DNA of 52,144 bases from Streptococcus suis. Lineage in GTDB: Bacteria > Bacillota > Bacilli > Lactobacillales > Streptococcaceae. The notes under the pieces are model-generated. The model saw only the letters and a list, made by a program, of their open reading frames with translations, was not told the origin of the DNA and ran no database searches. The translations under genes were made by a program, and so were the position numbers. This document shows positions 18,738 through 27,772 of this stretch, one piece after another. Position 1 is the first letter of the stretch. Every line of letters begins with the position of its first letter. The stretch spans positions 1 to 52,144 of the forward strand of contig NZ_POJH01000028.1 of NCBI RefSeq assembly GCF_002960625.1, read 5' to 3'.

Positions 18738-19715
18738 CTAGTTTTCTTTTTCAGGATTGGTAAACTTGAAGAGTGGGCTGAGTGGTTGGTGCTCTTGGAT
18801 ACGATGGATGGCATTAGCAATCAAGTCACTAGCTGTTAGGAAGGCGATATTCTTAGGTTCTTGTTCCTTGCTTGCAACTGAGTCGGTCACCAAAATTTCC
18901 TTAATTGGAGAAGCGTCTAGCAGTTCAGCCGCACTACCAGCGAACAGACCGTGGCTGGCAACGGCGTAAATTTCAGTGGCGCCACCTTCTTGGACAATTT
19001 TAGAAGCTTGAGAGAAGGTACGACCAGTATTTAAAATGTCGTCAACCAAGATAGCTTTCTTACCAGCAACCTCACCAATGATGTAGCCCTCTGCACGCTC
19101 TGAATCATCTTGGGCATAGTCGATAATGGCAATAGGTGCGTTCAGGAATTCTGCGATGTTACGCGCACGTTTGATACCAGAGTTTTTTGGACTAACGATT
19201 ACAACGTCATCACCACAGAGCCCTTTTTCCATGTAGTAAGATGCAAAGAGTGGTTCTGTAAGAAGGTTATCAACCGGAATATCGAAGAAACCTTGAATTT
19301 GTGAAGCGTGTAGGTCCAGTGTCAATACACGGTCAACACCTGCTTTGACCAGCATATTTGCAACGAGTTTAGCAGTTATTGGTTCGCGTGGAGATGCCGT
19401 GCGGTCCTGACGAGCATAGCCAAAGTAAGGCATCACCGCTGTAATAGTGTTGGCACTTGCACGCTTGCAGGCATCAATCATAATCAGCAATTCCCACAAG
19501 TGATTGTTGACTGGGTAGCTGGTTGATTGGATGATGTAGACATCGACACCGCGGACAGATTCTTCAATGTTGATTTGGATTTCACCGTCTGAAAACTGGC
19601 GTGAAGATAGTTTTCCAAGTGGAAGACCAGCTGATGCAGCAATTTTTTCAGCAATATCACGATTGCTATTGAGTGAGAAAATTTTAATGTTGTTTTCACC
19701 AAGTGGTTGACCCAT
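18738..19715 (-). CDS. prs: Ribose-phosphate pyrophosphokinase paralogue (Prs2 type)
   Basis: 325 residues of the PRPP synthetase family ([38 protein letters not shown]). Compared with the canonical enzyme, three active-site parts differ: the phosphate segment reads SPKNSG (165-170) instead of SPDHGG; the flexible loop reads [12 protein letters not shown] (189-200) without the Lys-Arg-Arg motif; and the PRPP loop reads [10 protein letters not shown] (214-223) instead of DDMIDTAGT. Streptococci often hold two Prs copies, and this matches the divergent one. Its activity is uncertain. The ATG at 19715 lies 10 bases after GGAG; a TTG two codons earlier is possible. It is upstream of nifS. Confidence 0.88.
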   Translation of the reverse strand: MGQPLGENNIKIFSLNSNRDIAEKIAASAGLPLGKLSSRQFSDGEIQINIEESVRGVDVYIIQSTSYPVNNHLWELLIMIDACKRASANTITAVMPYFGYARQDRTASPREPITAKLVANMLVKAGVDRVLTLDLHASQIQGFFDIPVDNLLTEPLFASYYMEKGLCGDDVVIVSPKNSGIKRARNIAEFLNAPIAIIDYAQDDSERAEGYIIGEVAGKKAILVDDILNTGRTFSQASKIVQEGGATEIYAVASHGLFAGSAAELLDASPIKEILVTDSVASKEQEPKNIAFLTASDLIANAIHRIQEHQPLSPLFKFTNPEKEN

Positions 19716-19826
19716 TTTCAAGTAACTCCTTTAAATGTTAGGCTTTTATAAAAAGCATAAAAGTAAAATTAACAATAGATAATTTTATTCTATCAAAAAA
19801 ATGAAATTTTTTCAGTATCCAAGTAA

Positions 19827-19854
19827 AAAAATCAGCCTTATTGGACTGATTTTT
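19827..19854 (-). terminator. Terminator of the CYTH gene
   Basis: Minus-strand stem AAAAATCAG/CTGATTTTT with a 10-base loop and U run; the CYTH stop codon lies inside the loop. Confidence 0.8.
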
Positions 19855-20413
19855 GATGGGAAGCAGTTCGTGCAACCTTACTGCTGGCATATTTAAATTG
19901 GATGGCCTTCTTCTTGAGAAATTCTTCGAAGAGAATTTTGCCCTCATGGGCATCCGTTACTTCGACTTCAAGCTCGTAGTCTATTTGATTGGCGTATTGA
20001 TTTTCGTCCAGGGCCATTAGTCCGATAGAGGTTTCTTTTTCATAGCGCTTTGTAGTCAGACTGCCCCAGACAGCTAGTTTGTCAATCGGAACATCTGTTG
20101 CGGAGATGATATCGGCAATTTGTCCAGCAGGTAGTTGAAAGTTTTCTAATAGCTGTTGAGCAGTGAGGATGTCCAAAACTTGGTTATACTCTTGGTTGCC
20201 AACTTCCTGGGGAATTTTTAGGGTCAGCTCTGCTATTTCTTCAAAAGTCCGAATACGGAGTGAAAAACGGTGCTTTCTCATGTCCAGGTCAGGCGTGTCG
20301 ATGTAGTGATTGGTTTGAAGAACGGGGCTTATGTCTGAAAAGTCAGAAAGAAGGCGGAGGTACTCGGATTTGGTTAATAAGGTTTTATACTCAATTTCAA
20401 GGTGGTTTTTCAT
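19838..20413 (-). CDS. CYTH domain protein (triphosphate tunnel metalloenzyme)
   Basis: 191 residues beginning MKNHLEIEYK: Glu6, Glu8 and Lys10 form the ExExK signature of CYTH/ThTPase enzymes, and further acidic and basic strands (RFSLRIR, ELTLKIP, DYELEVEV) complete the tunnel pattern. Such enzymes act on triphosphates such as inorganic triphosphate or thiamine triphosphate; the substrate here is unknown. It diverges from relQ with an 86-base gap, a pairing typical of streptococci that suggests a link to nucleotide metabolism. Confidence 0.9.
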   Translation of the reverse strand: MKNHLEIEYKTLLTKSEYLRLLSDFSDISPVLQTNHYIDTPDLDMRKHRFSLRIRTFEEIAELTLKIPQEVGNQEYNQVLDILTAQQLLENFQLPAGQIADIISATDVPIDKLAVWGSLTTKRYEKETSIGLMALDENQYANQIDYELEVEVTDAHEGKILFEEFLKKKAIQFKYASSKVARTASHQKSVQ

Positions 20414-20434
20414 GCAGTAAACCCTTTCAATGTG

Positions 20435-20487
20435 TTATAATAGAATAGTCTTTGTGTTATTCTAATACAATTTAAAAATTTTGACAA
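20435..20487. promoter_or_regulatory. Divergent promoters of the CYTH gene and relQ
   Basis: Minus strand: TTGTCA (20482-20487), 17-bp spacer, TAGAAT (20459-20464). Plus strand: TGT then TATAAT (20435-20440), an extended -10 for relQ. The two overlap, so their transcription may interfere. Confidence 0.65.
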
Positions 20488-20499
20488 GAAAGGGGCAGT

Positions 20500-21171
20500 A
20501 TGGACTTTAACTGGGAAGAATTTTTAGACCCCTATATCCAGACAGTAGGTGAGTTGAAGATCAAACTGCGTGGTATTCGCAAGCAGTACCGGAAAGCCAA
20601 TAGGCACTCTCCTATAGAGTTCGTGACTGGTCGGGTAAAGCCTATTGAATCCATTAAGGAAAAGATGGCCCTACGACAGATTAAGTTAGAAAATCTTGCT
20701 CAAGATATGCAGGATATTGCTGGGCTTCGAATTATGGTTCAATTTGTGGACGATATTGAGGAAGTCTTGGCGATTTTACGCAAGCGCAAGGATATGCAGA
20801 TTGTTCACGAAAGGGATTATATCAACTACCGAAAGGCTTCTGGCTACCGGTCCTATCATGTAGTTATTTCATACCCCGTGGACACTATAAATGGCAATGA
20901 AACGGTTCTTGCAGAAATCCAAATCCGTACCCTTTCTATGAACTTCTGGGCGACGATTGAGCATTCCCTCAACTATAAATATAAGGGGAATTTTCCTGAA
21001 GAAATCAAGAAGCGCTTGGAAGTGACAGCAAAGATTGCCTATGAATTAGATGAGGAGATGCGAAAAATCCGTAACGACATTCAGGAGGCCCAGGCCTTAT
21101 TCGATCCTGCACATAGGAAGCTGAATGACGGTGTCGGAAATAGTGATGATACAGATGAAGAATACAGGTAG
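20500..21171 (+). CDS. relQ: Small alarmone synthetase, GTP pyrophosphokinase RelQ
   Basis: 223 residues with only the synthetase domain. The G-loop [11 protein letters not shown] and the [19 protein letters not shown] segment are intact, and there is no hydrolase or ACT domain. It makes (p)ppGpp from GTP or GDP and ATP. The gene overlaps nadK by 17 bases and begins the relQ-nadK-rluD-pta operon, a conserved low-GC Gram-positive cluster. Confidence 0.95.
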   Translation: MDFNWEEFLDPYIQTVGELKIKLRGIRKQYRKANRHSPIEFVTGRVKPIESIKEKMALRQIKLENLAQDMQDIAGLRIMVQFVDDIEEVLAILRKRKDMQIVHERDYINYRKASGYRSYHVVISYPVDTINGNETVLAEIQIRTLSMNFWATIEHSLNYKYKGNFPEEIKKRLEVTAKIAYELDEEMRKIRNDIQEAQALFDPAHRKLNDGVGNSDDTDEEYR

Positions 21172-21973
21172 AAAAAAAATCGCTCTGCTCGCTAGCCGAA
21201 ATCCAAAGAGTGAGGCAGTTTCCAAAGAACTTTGGACAAAATTGAAAGAAGCAAATTTCATACTGACACCTAAAAATCCTGATATTGTGATTTCAATCGG
21301 TGGTGATGGTATGCTCCTGTCGGCCTTTCATAAGTATGAAAAGTTGATTGACCGTGTGCGTTTTGTCGGTATTCATACAGGCCATCTAGGATTTTATACG
21401 GATTACCGTGACTTTGAAGTAGATAAACTGATTGAAAATCTTAAATTAGATACAGGTGCAAGGGTGTCCTATCCCATTTTGAATGTAAAGGTCAAACTAC
21501 TGGATGGTCGGGTTGTGGAGGCGCGTGCTCTGAATGAGGCGACTATCAAGCGTTTATCCAAAACCATGGTGGCGGATGTCATTATCAACAATGTACCGTT
21601 TGAACGCTTTAGGGGAGATGGCATCTCAGTATCTACTCCAACAGGTTCGACGGCCTACAATAAGTCCTTAGGTGGTGCTGTTTTACATCCGACTATTGAG
21701 GCATTGCAGATTGCAGAAGTAGCCAGTCTAAATAACCGTGTTTATCGGACCTTGGGTTCTTCTATTGTGGTTCCCAAAAAAGACAAGATAGTCATTGAGC
21801 CCAAACATAGTGACCGCTATTCTATTGCCGTTGATAACAAGACCTATGTTTATGATAATATCGAAAAGATAGAGTACCAGATTGACCAGCATAAAATTCA
21901 TTTTCTTGCTACGCCAAGTCACACCAGTTTTTGGAATCGGGTCAAAGATGCTTTTATCGGAGAGGTGGAGTAA
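21155..21973 (+). CDS. nadK: NAD kinase
   Basis: 272 residues with the [11 protein letters not shown] active-site motif and [15 protein letters not shown]. It phosphorylates NAD to NADP. The start [10 protein letters not shown] at 21155 gives the length known for the pneumococcal enzyme; two further ATGs upstream lie deeper inside relQ. The stop shares one base with the ATG of the next gene (TAATG), so translation is coupled. Confidence 0.95.
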   Translation: MKNTGRKKIALLASRNPKSEAVSKELWTKLKEANFILTPKNPDIVISIGGDGMLLSAFHKYEKLIDRVRFVGIHTGHLGFYTDYRDFEVDKLIENLKLDTGARVSYPILNVKVKLLDGRVVEARALNEATIKRLSKTMVADVIINNVPFERFRGDGISVSTPTGSTAYNKSLGGAVLHPTIEALQIAEVASLNNRVYRTLGSSIVVPKKDKIVIEPKHSDRYSIAVDNKTYVYDNIEKIEYQIDQHKIHFLATPSHTSFWNRVKDAFIGEVE

Positions 21974-22866
21974 TGCGGTTTGAATTTATAGCTGACCAGC
22001 ATACCAAGATTAAAACCTTTCTGAAGAAACACGGTGTTTCCAAGGGCTTATTGGCAAAAATCAAGTACACAGGTGGCAATATTTGGGTCAATGATATGGA
22101 ACGCAATGCAACTTACTTGCTTGATATTGGAGATAGGGTTACAATTGATATACCAGCTGAGGAGGATTTGACTGGAAGTTTGAAACCGATTTCTTTTCCG
22201 CTGGATATTATCTATGAAGATGACCACTTTCTTGCTATCAATAAGCCAGTTGGATATGCTTCGATACCCTCAGCACTCCATTCTTCTACCATTGCCAATT
22301 TTGTCAAGGGCTATCTGGTCGATCAGGCTTATGAAAACAAACAGGTTCACATTGTCACGCGCCTGGATAGGGATACTTCGGGGGTCATGCTCTTTGCCAA
22401 GCATGGCTATGCCCATGCTCGACTGGACAAGCAGTTGCAGGCCAAGCTTATTCACAAACGCTATTATGCCCTAGTTAAGGGGGATGGCGTTTTGGAAGCT
22501 GAGGGGGATATCATTGCTCCAATTGGTCGTCCAGAGGATAGTATTATCACACGCTGTGTGACCAAGACGGGTAAATATGCCCATACTTCCTATCGACTTG
22601 TTCAATCATGGGGAGATATTCATTTGGTCGATATTCAACTCCATACTGGTCGAACCCACCAAATTCGTGTTCATTTTTCACATATTGGTTTTCCTTTATT
22701 GGGAGATGATATGTATGGTGGCAGTTTAGAATGTGGTATTCAACGTCAGGCCTTGCATTGTCACAACTTGGCCTTTGACAATCCTTTCTCAGCCAAAAGG
22801 ATTGACTTGGAAGCAGTTCTTCCCGACGATTTTCAGGCTGTTATCAAAATGTTAACTAATAAATAA
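21973..22866 (+). CDS. rluD: RluD-type pseudouridine synthase
   Basis: 297 residues. An S4-like N-terminal region is followed by the catalytic segment VTRLDRDTSGVMLFAKH containing the conserved Asp, and by HTGRTHQIRVHF. It makes pseudouridine in RNA, probably 23S rRNA, though several paralogues with different sites occur and the exact target is not shown. GGTGGAG precedes the ATG. It is third in the relQ operon. Confidence 0.9.
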   Translation: MRFEFIADQHTKIKTFLKKHGVSKGLLAKIKYTGGNIWVNDMERNATYLLDIGDRVTIDIPAEEDLTGSLKPISFPLDIIYEDDHFLAINKPVGYASIPSALHSSTIANFVKGYLVDQAYENKQVHIVTRLDRDTSGVMLFAKHGYAHARLDKQLQAKLIHKRYYALVKGDGVLEAEGDIIAPIGRPEDSIITRCVTKTGKYAHTSYRLVQSWGDIHLVDIQLHTGRTHQIRVHFSHIGFPLLGDDMYGGSLECGIQRQALHCHNLAFDNPFSAKRIDLEAVLPDDFQAVIKMLTNK

Positions 22867-22885
22867 AATTTTAAGGAGAATTTAG

Positions 22886-23872
22886 ATGGAAATTCGGAAT
22901 TTATTTGGTGAAATGAAGCAAAAAATCGTAGGTAAAAGACTACGTATCGTTTTCCCAGAAGGTACAGATGAGCGCGTCGTGCGTGCAGCAGCTCGTTTGA
23001 AATTTGAAGGTTTGGTAGAGCCAATTATCCTCGGTGTGCCGGAAGCTGTCCATACTTTGTTGACAGACTTTGGCTTCTCAAACCCTGGTATTACAGTTAT
23101 TGACCCTAATAACTACGGAAACTTTGATGCCATGAAACATGAATTTGTTACTCTTCGTAAAGGCAAGGTTGATGAAGCGCAAGCTGATGAAATTTTGCGT
23201 GATGTCAACTACTTTGGTGTTATGTTGGTGCAAATGGGATTAGCAGAAGGTATGGTTTCTGGTGCAATCCACTCAACAGCAGATACTGTACGTCCTGCCC
23301 TTCAAATTATTAAAACTAAGCCAGGTGTTAAGCGTACTTCGGGTGTCTTCTTGATGGTTAAAGACCAGCACAAGTTTGTCTTTGGTGACTGTGCAATCAA
23401 CATTGAACCAGATGCAGAAACCTTGGCAGAGATTGCAATCCAATCAGCAGAAACTGCTAAAACATTTGGTATCGATCCGAAAGTAGCAATGATTTCATAT
23501 TCTACAAAAGGTTCCGGTTCAGGTCCACGTGTTGATAAGGTAGTGGAAGCAACTCGCTTGGCTCAAGAACTTCGTCCAGACCTCTTGATTGACGGTGAAC
23601 TGCAGATGGATGCTGCCTTGGTTCCTGATACAGCTCGTTTGAAAGCGCCTGGAAGTCCAGTAGCAGGTCAAGCCAATGTCTTTGTCTTCCCAGCTATTGA
23701 AGCAGGCAACATTACTTACAAAGTAGTTGAGCGTCTTGGTGGTTACGAAGCGGTAGGTCCGGTCTTGCAAGGTTTGAATAAGCCTGTGAACGATCTTTCA
23801 CGTGGATGCAGTTCAGAAGATGTTTACAAGCTTGGTATCATCACAGCTGCACAAGCAATTGCTGCTGAATAA
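22886..23872 (+). CDS. pta: Phosphate acetyltransferase
   Basis: 328 residues, the short single-domain Pta. Motifs include FPEGTDERVVRAA and STKGSGSGP. It interconverts acetyl-CoA and acetyl phosphate for ATP formation through acetate kinase in mixed-acid growth. AAGGAG lies before the ATG. Last of the relQ-nadK-rluD-pta cluster; the ABC exporter starts 4 bases after its stop. Confidence 0.96.
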   Translation: MEIRNLFGEMKQKIVGKRLRIVFPEGTDERVVRAAARLKFEGLVEPIILGVPEAVHTLLTDFGFSNPGITVIDPNNYGNFDAMKHEFVTLRKGKVDEAQADEILRDVNYFGVMLVQMGLAEGMVSGAIHSTADTVRPALQIIKTKPGVKRTSGVFLMVKDQHKFVFGDCAINIEPDAETLAEIAIQSAETAKTFGIDPKVAMISYSTKGSGSGPRVDKVVEATRLAQELRPDLLIDGELQMDAALVPDTARLKAPGSPVAGQANVFVFPAIEAGNITYKVVERLGGYEAVGPVLQGLNKPVNDLSRGCSSEDVYKLGIITAAQAIAAE

Positions 23873-23876
23873 ACGG

Positions 23877-25613
23877 ATGAAAAGATTTTTTAGATATTTT
23901 AAACCCTATCAGAAGGAAGCGATCCTAGGTCCCATTTTTAAACTATTAGAAGCTAGTTTTGAGCTCCTAGTCCCTTTAATTATCGCTTTCATTGTTGATA
24001 CAATCATTCCAAATGGCAATCAGGGGGACCTGGTTGCCATGCTTTTATTATTGGTTGGTCTAGCTTGTGTCGGTATTCTCGTTTCACTTACTGCCCAGTA
24101 TTTCTCAGCTAAGGCGGCGGTTGGAGTGACAAAAGCTTTGACCAATGACTTGTACCAGAAGGTTCTTTCGCTTCCAAAATCTAGTCGGGATATTCTTTCG
24201 TCTTCAAGTCTATTGACCAGACTGACCAGTGATACCTTGCAAATTCAGACAGGAATCAATACATTTTTACGCTTATTTTTACGGGCGCCGATTGTTGTAT
24301 TTGGTTCGCTGATGATGGCCTTCTACATTAGTCCTAGTTTGTCTGTCTATTTTCTAGGAATGATTATCCTCTTACTTATCATAGTGACAGGAATTTCCAT
24401 TATTACTAGCCGCATGTATCAATCCATCCGCAAGGATGTAGATAGTTTGGTAGGGCAGGTAGGAGAAACGGTTATGGGTTGGAGGGTTATTCGTGCATTC
24501 GGACAAAAAGCGCGTGAAATCAAGACTTTCCAGGGCATCAACCGGACATACAAGAAACACCAGTTGCAGGCTGGTTTTTGGTCTAGCCTCCTATCTCCCC
24601 TGACTTTTCTTGTTGTTAATACCACCTTGCTCATTCTCATCTGGCAGGGAAATGGTGCAGTTTCACAAAACTTACTTGAACAAGGGATGTTGGTTGCCCT
24701 CATCAACTATCTTTTGCAAATTCTGGTTGAGCTGGTTAAGATGATTATGGTTGTTTCTACCCTTAATCAGACCTATATTTCAGCCCAGCGTATCCAAGAG
24801 GTTTTTGAACAAGAATCTGAGGATGTGGAAGCTGATTTGCCTGTGATTAATAGTAGGGACCAGGAATTGGTTTTCTCAGTTCATGATCTTACATTTGCTT
24901 ACCCAAAATCAGCTGAAGAATCCTTGGTTAACATAAACTTCCAACTGCGCAAGGGGCAGTTTATGGGGATTATCGGCGGTACAGGTTCAGGTAAATCTAC
25001 CCTAGTAGATTTACTACAGGCTCTCTATGCCATGCCGACCAAGCAACTTTCTCTTTATATTGATGGGAAAAGTCCTCGGAATTTGAAAACTTGGCGGCAA
25101 CAAATAGCGATAGTTCCTCAAGAGGCACAACTCTTCGCCGGAACTGTTCGTTCCAATCTCTCATTGGGATTAGACACTGTGGCGGATAGCGACTTGTGGT
25201 CTGCATTGGAAATTGCACAGGCTAAATCTTTCGTTGAGGAAAAAGGTGGTCTGGATAGTTCTGTAGAAGCCTTTGGGAAGAATTTTTCTGGCGGACAAAG
25301 ACAACGCTTGACCATTGCGCGTGCTATTTTACAGAAGGCTCCAATATTGATTTTGGACGATGCAACATCCGCTCTGGATTATTTGACGGAAAGCCGCTTA
25401 TTGGCAGCAATTCGTCAAGAATTTCCGGAACAGACCTTGATTATGGTGTCACAAAGAACCAATAGTTTGCGTAGGGCAGATCAGATTTTAGTTTTGGATC
25501 AAGGTCACCAAGTTGGACTTGGTCGCCATGAAGATTTGCTAAGAAGCTCTGCTATTTACCAAGAAATCGACCAATCTCAACATAGGGAGGAGGACAGCCA
25601 TGAAACAATCTAG
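23877..25613 (+). CDS. ABC exporter half-transporter A, degenerate ATPase site
   Basis: 578 residues: six membrane segments (about 20-300) then an ATPase domain with Walker A GGTGSGKST, signature FSGGQRQR and Walker B LILDDATSALD. Asp replaces the catalytic Glu after Walker B, the mark of the degenerate half of a heterodimeric exporter (LmrCD/TM287-288 type). The start MKRFFRYFKP is chosen because earlier codons lie inside pta; no strong ribosome site precedes it, so coupling to pta is likely. It pairs with the next gene, overlapping it by 14 bases. The substrate is unknown. Confidence 0.9.
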   Translation: MKRFFRYFKPYQKEAILGPIFKLLEASFELLVPLIIAFIVDTIIPNGNQGDLVAMLLLLVGLACVGILVSLTAQYFSAKAAVGVTKALTNDLYQKVLSLPKSSRDILSSSSLLTRLTSDTLQIQTGINTFLRLFLRAPIVVFGSLMMAFYISPSLSVYFLGMIILLLIIVTGISIITSRMYQSIRKDVDSLVGQVGETVMGWRVIRAFGQKAREIKTFQGINRTYKKHQLQAGFWSSLLSPLTFLVVNTTLLILIWQGNGAVSQNLLEQGMLVALINYLLQILVELVKMIMVVSTLNQTYISAQRIQEVFEQESEDVEADLPVINSRDQELVFSVHDLTFAYPKSAEESLVNINFQLRKGQFMGIIGGTGSGKSTLVDLLQALYAMPTKQLSLYIDGKSPRNLKTWRQQIAIVPQEAQLFAGTVRSNLSLGLDTVADSDLWSALEIAQAKSFVEEKGGLDSSVEAFGKNFSGGQRQRLTIARAILQKAPILILDDATSALDYLTESRLLAAIRQEFPEQTLIMVSQRTNSLRRADQILVLDQGHQVGLGRHEDLLRSSAIYQEIDQSQHREEDSHETI

Positions 25614-27330
25614 TTTTAAGCAACTGATTCGATTGGTTTTAAAGCAGCCTCTTAGAATAAGTTTCATGCTGGTGGGAACCTTGGCACAGGTCTTGTTAAC
25701 AGTCTATCTACCAATATTGATTGGTCAAGCTGTTGATGCGGTGTTACTAGTAGATAGGCAGATTTTGCTTGTCTTACTGGGGAAAATGGTCCTTGTTATC
25801 GTGCTCAATACCTTGGTGCAATGTTATCTCCCCCTTGAAACCAATCGTTTGGTCTATGGTATGGTAGCTGATTTGCGTGAGCAGGTCTATATTAAGTTGC
25901 ATCAGCTGCCTTTATCATATTTAGACCGACAGTCTGTTGGTGACTTGGTCGCTCGTTTTGCCAGTGATAGTGAGCAGTTAACCAATGGCTTGCTAATGAT
26001 TTTTAACCAATTATTCATTGGTATCTTAACCATATTACTAACCATTTTTACAATGGCTAGGCTAGATATGACCATGATGTTGGTCGTCGTAGCCTTGACC
26101 CCGCTTTCGCTGATTATAGCACGCTATATCGCCAAGAAGTCCTACGGTTATTATAGAAAGCAAACTCAGGCGCGTGGTCAACAGTCCCAGTTGCTTGAGG
26201 AATCCATTAGCCAATTGACCTTGGTTCAGTCTTTCAATGCTCAGGAGCAATTTACAGAGCATTTTCAAGCAGTAAATGACCAGTATGCGACCTATTCTCA
26301 AAAAGCGATTTTCGCCTCTTCAACGGTCAATCCAAGTACCCGCTTTGTCAATGCTCTCATCTATGCCTTGCTAGCTGGTCTGGGCGCCATGAGGATTATG
26401 GCTGGTCATTTTACCGTTGGCTCGCTGACAACTTTTCTCAATTATGCTAGTCAATACAGCAAGCCCTTTAATGATATTTCTTCGGTCCTTTCGGAATTGC
26501 AGAGCGCTCTAGCTTGTGCAGACAGGTTGTTTGTTATCTTGGGTCAAGCTAGTATTGACGATCAGGCAGAGCGGAAAATCGATTCAGAGGAGTTAAAGGG
26601 AGCTATTTCCTTTGAAAATGTTTCTTTTTCTTATAGAGATGACCAATCTTTGATAGAAGACCTGAATATTGATGTCAAATCCGGCCAGAAAATTGCTATT
26701 GTTGGACCAACAGGAGCAGGTAAATCAACCATGATTAACCTACTTATGCGCTTCTATGATGTGACGGCTGGTCAGATTGTTTTGGACGGTGTTCCGATTA
26801 GCCAGTATAGCCGAGAGGACCTTCGCAGACAGATTGGCATGGTTTTACAGGAGACTTGGATAAAATCTGGGACCATTCATGACAATATTGCCTATGGCTA
26901 TCCCAATGCCACAAGGGAATTGGTCATTGAAGCAGCCAAAGCAGCCAATGCAGACTTCTTTATTCGACAGTTGCCAGAAGGGTACGATACGGTATTGACA
27001 GACGGAGGTGCATCCTTATCACAAGGGCAACGTCAACTCTTGTCCATAGCGCGTGTCTTTGTCAAAATTCCTAAAATCCTGATATTAGATGAAGCTACCT
27101 CATCCATTGATACACGGACGGAACTCTTGGTACAAGAAGCCTTTGCCAAGTTGATGGAGGGGCGAACCAGCTTTATCATTGCCCACCGATTGTCAACCAT
27201 TCAATCAGCTGACTTGATTTTAGTTATGGTGGATGGAAAAATTGTTGAGCAAGGCAATCATGATGATTTAATGGCTAAAAAAGGTATCTATTACCAAATG
27301 CAAACAAGCCAGCAATTGGAGGAGGATTAG
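25600..27330 (+). CDS. ABC exporter half-transporter B, catalytic partner
   Basis: 576 residues: six membrane segments and an ATPase domain with Walker A GPTGAGKST, signature LSQGQRQ, Walker B LILDEATSSID and an AHRL switch His. It has the intact catalytic Glu that its partner lacks, while its signature motif is SQGQ rather than SGGQ, giving one strong composite site in the dimer. AGGAGG lies before the ATG. The thioesterase gene starts directly at its stop codon. Confidence 0.9.
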   Translation: MKQSSFKQLIRLVLKQPLRISFMLVGTLAQVLLTVYLPILIGQAVDAVLLVDRQILLVLLGKMVLVIVLNTLVQCYLPLETNRLVYGMVADLREQVYIKLHQLPLSYLDRQSVGDLVARFASDSEQLTNGLLMIFNQLFIGILTILLTIFTMARLDMTMMLVVVALTPLSLIIARYIAKKSYGYYRKQTQARGQQSQLLEESISQLTLVQSFNAQEQFTEHFQAVNDQYATYSQKAIFASSTVNPSTRFVNALIYALLAGLGAMRIMAGHFTVGSLTTFLNYASQYSKPFNDISSVLSELQSALACADRLFVILGQASIDDQAERKIDSEELKGAISFENVSFSYRDDQSLIEDLNIDVKSGQKIAIVGPTGAGKSTMINLLMRFYDVTAGQIVLDGVPISQYSREDLRRQIGMVLQETWIKSGTIHDNIAYGYPNATRELVIEAAKAANADFFIRQLPEGYDTVLTDGGASLSQGQRQLLSIARVFVKIPKILILDEATSSIDTRTELLVQEAFAKLMEGRTSFIIAHRLSTIQSADLILVMVDGKIVEQGNHDDLMAKKGIYYQMQTSQQLEED

Positions 27331-27720
27331 ATGTTAGATAAACTGAAATTAAACTCTATTACAGTATTGGACGACTATTCGGTCGAGATGCTTGATAATC
27401 AACGAGTTATGTTAACAACTACAGTGTCAGAGAGTTCTTTAAATCCATATGGAATGGCACATGGAGGCTATCTCTTTACGCTTGCCGATTCTGTTGCAGG
27501 ATTAACGATTGTGGCCCAAGGTTCATATGCAGTAACTCTGCAATCCAATATCCATTATATGAAAGCGGCTAAACCTGGTGATGACCTATCTGTCATTGGA
27601 GCTTGTAGCCATGATGGTAACAGAACAAAGGTCGTTGAGGTAAAGATAGAAAATCAAGATGGTAAATTAATCGCCTCAGCAAGTTTTACCATGTTTGTGA
27701 CTGGAAAGATAGAAAAATAA
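27331..27720 (+). CDS. PaaI-type hotdog thioesterase
   Basis: 129 residues with NPYGMAHGGYLFTLADSVAG, the hotdog helix motif of PaaI/YbgC-like acyl-CoA thioesterases, and the later strand VKAAKPGDDL-like segment. It probably hydrolyses an acyl- or aryl-CoA. It begins immediately after the exporter stop, with its GGAGG inside the end of that gene, so it is cotranslated. Confidence 0.85.
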   Translation: MLDKLKLNSITVLDDYSVEMLDNQRVMLTTTVSESSLNPYGMAHGGYLFTLADSVAGLTIVAQGSYAVTLQSNIHYMKAAKPGDDLSVIGACSHDGNRTKVVEVKIENQDGKLIASASFTMFVTGKIEK

Positions 27721-27726
27721 ATAGTT

Positions 27727-27752
27727 GGAGTTAGCAAAAGCTAGCTCCTTTT
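27727..27752 (+). terminator. Terminator after the thioesterase gene
   Basis: Stem GGAGTTAGC/GCTAGCTCC with an AAAA loop and T run. It sits right before the mutY promoter. Confidence 0.85.
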
Positions 27753-27757
27753 CTTTG

Positions 27758-27766
27758 TGTTATACT
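27758..27766 (+). promoter_or_regulatory. mutY extended -10 promoter
   Basis: TGT followed by TATACT (27761-27766). The ATG starts 7 bases after the box, at the predicted first transcribed base, and no ribosome binding site lies between them. Confidence 0.65.
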
Positions 27767-27772
27767 AGATTT

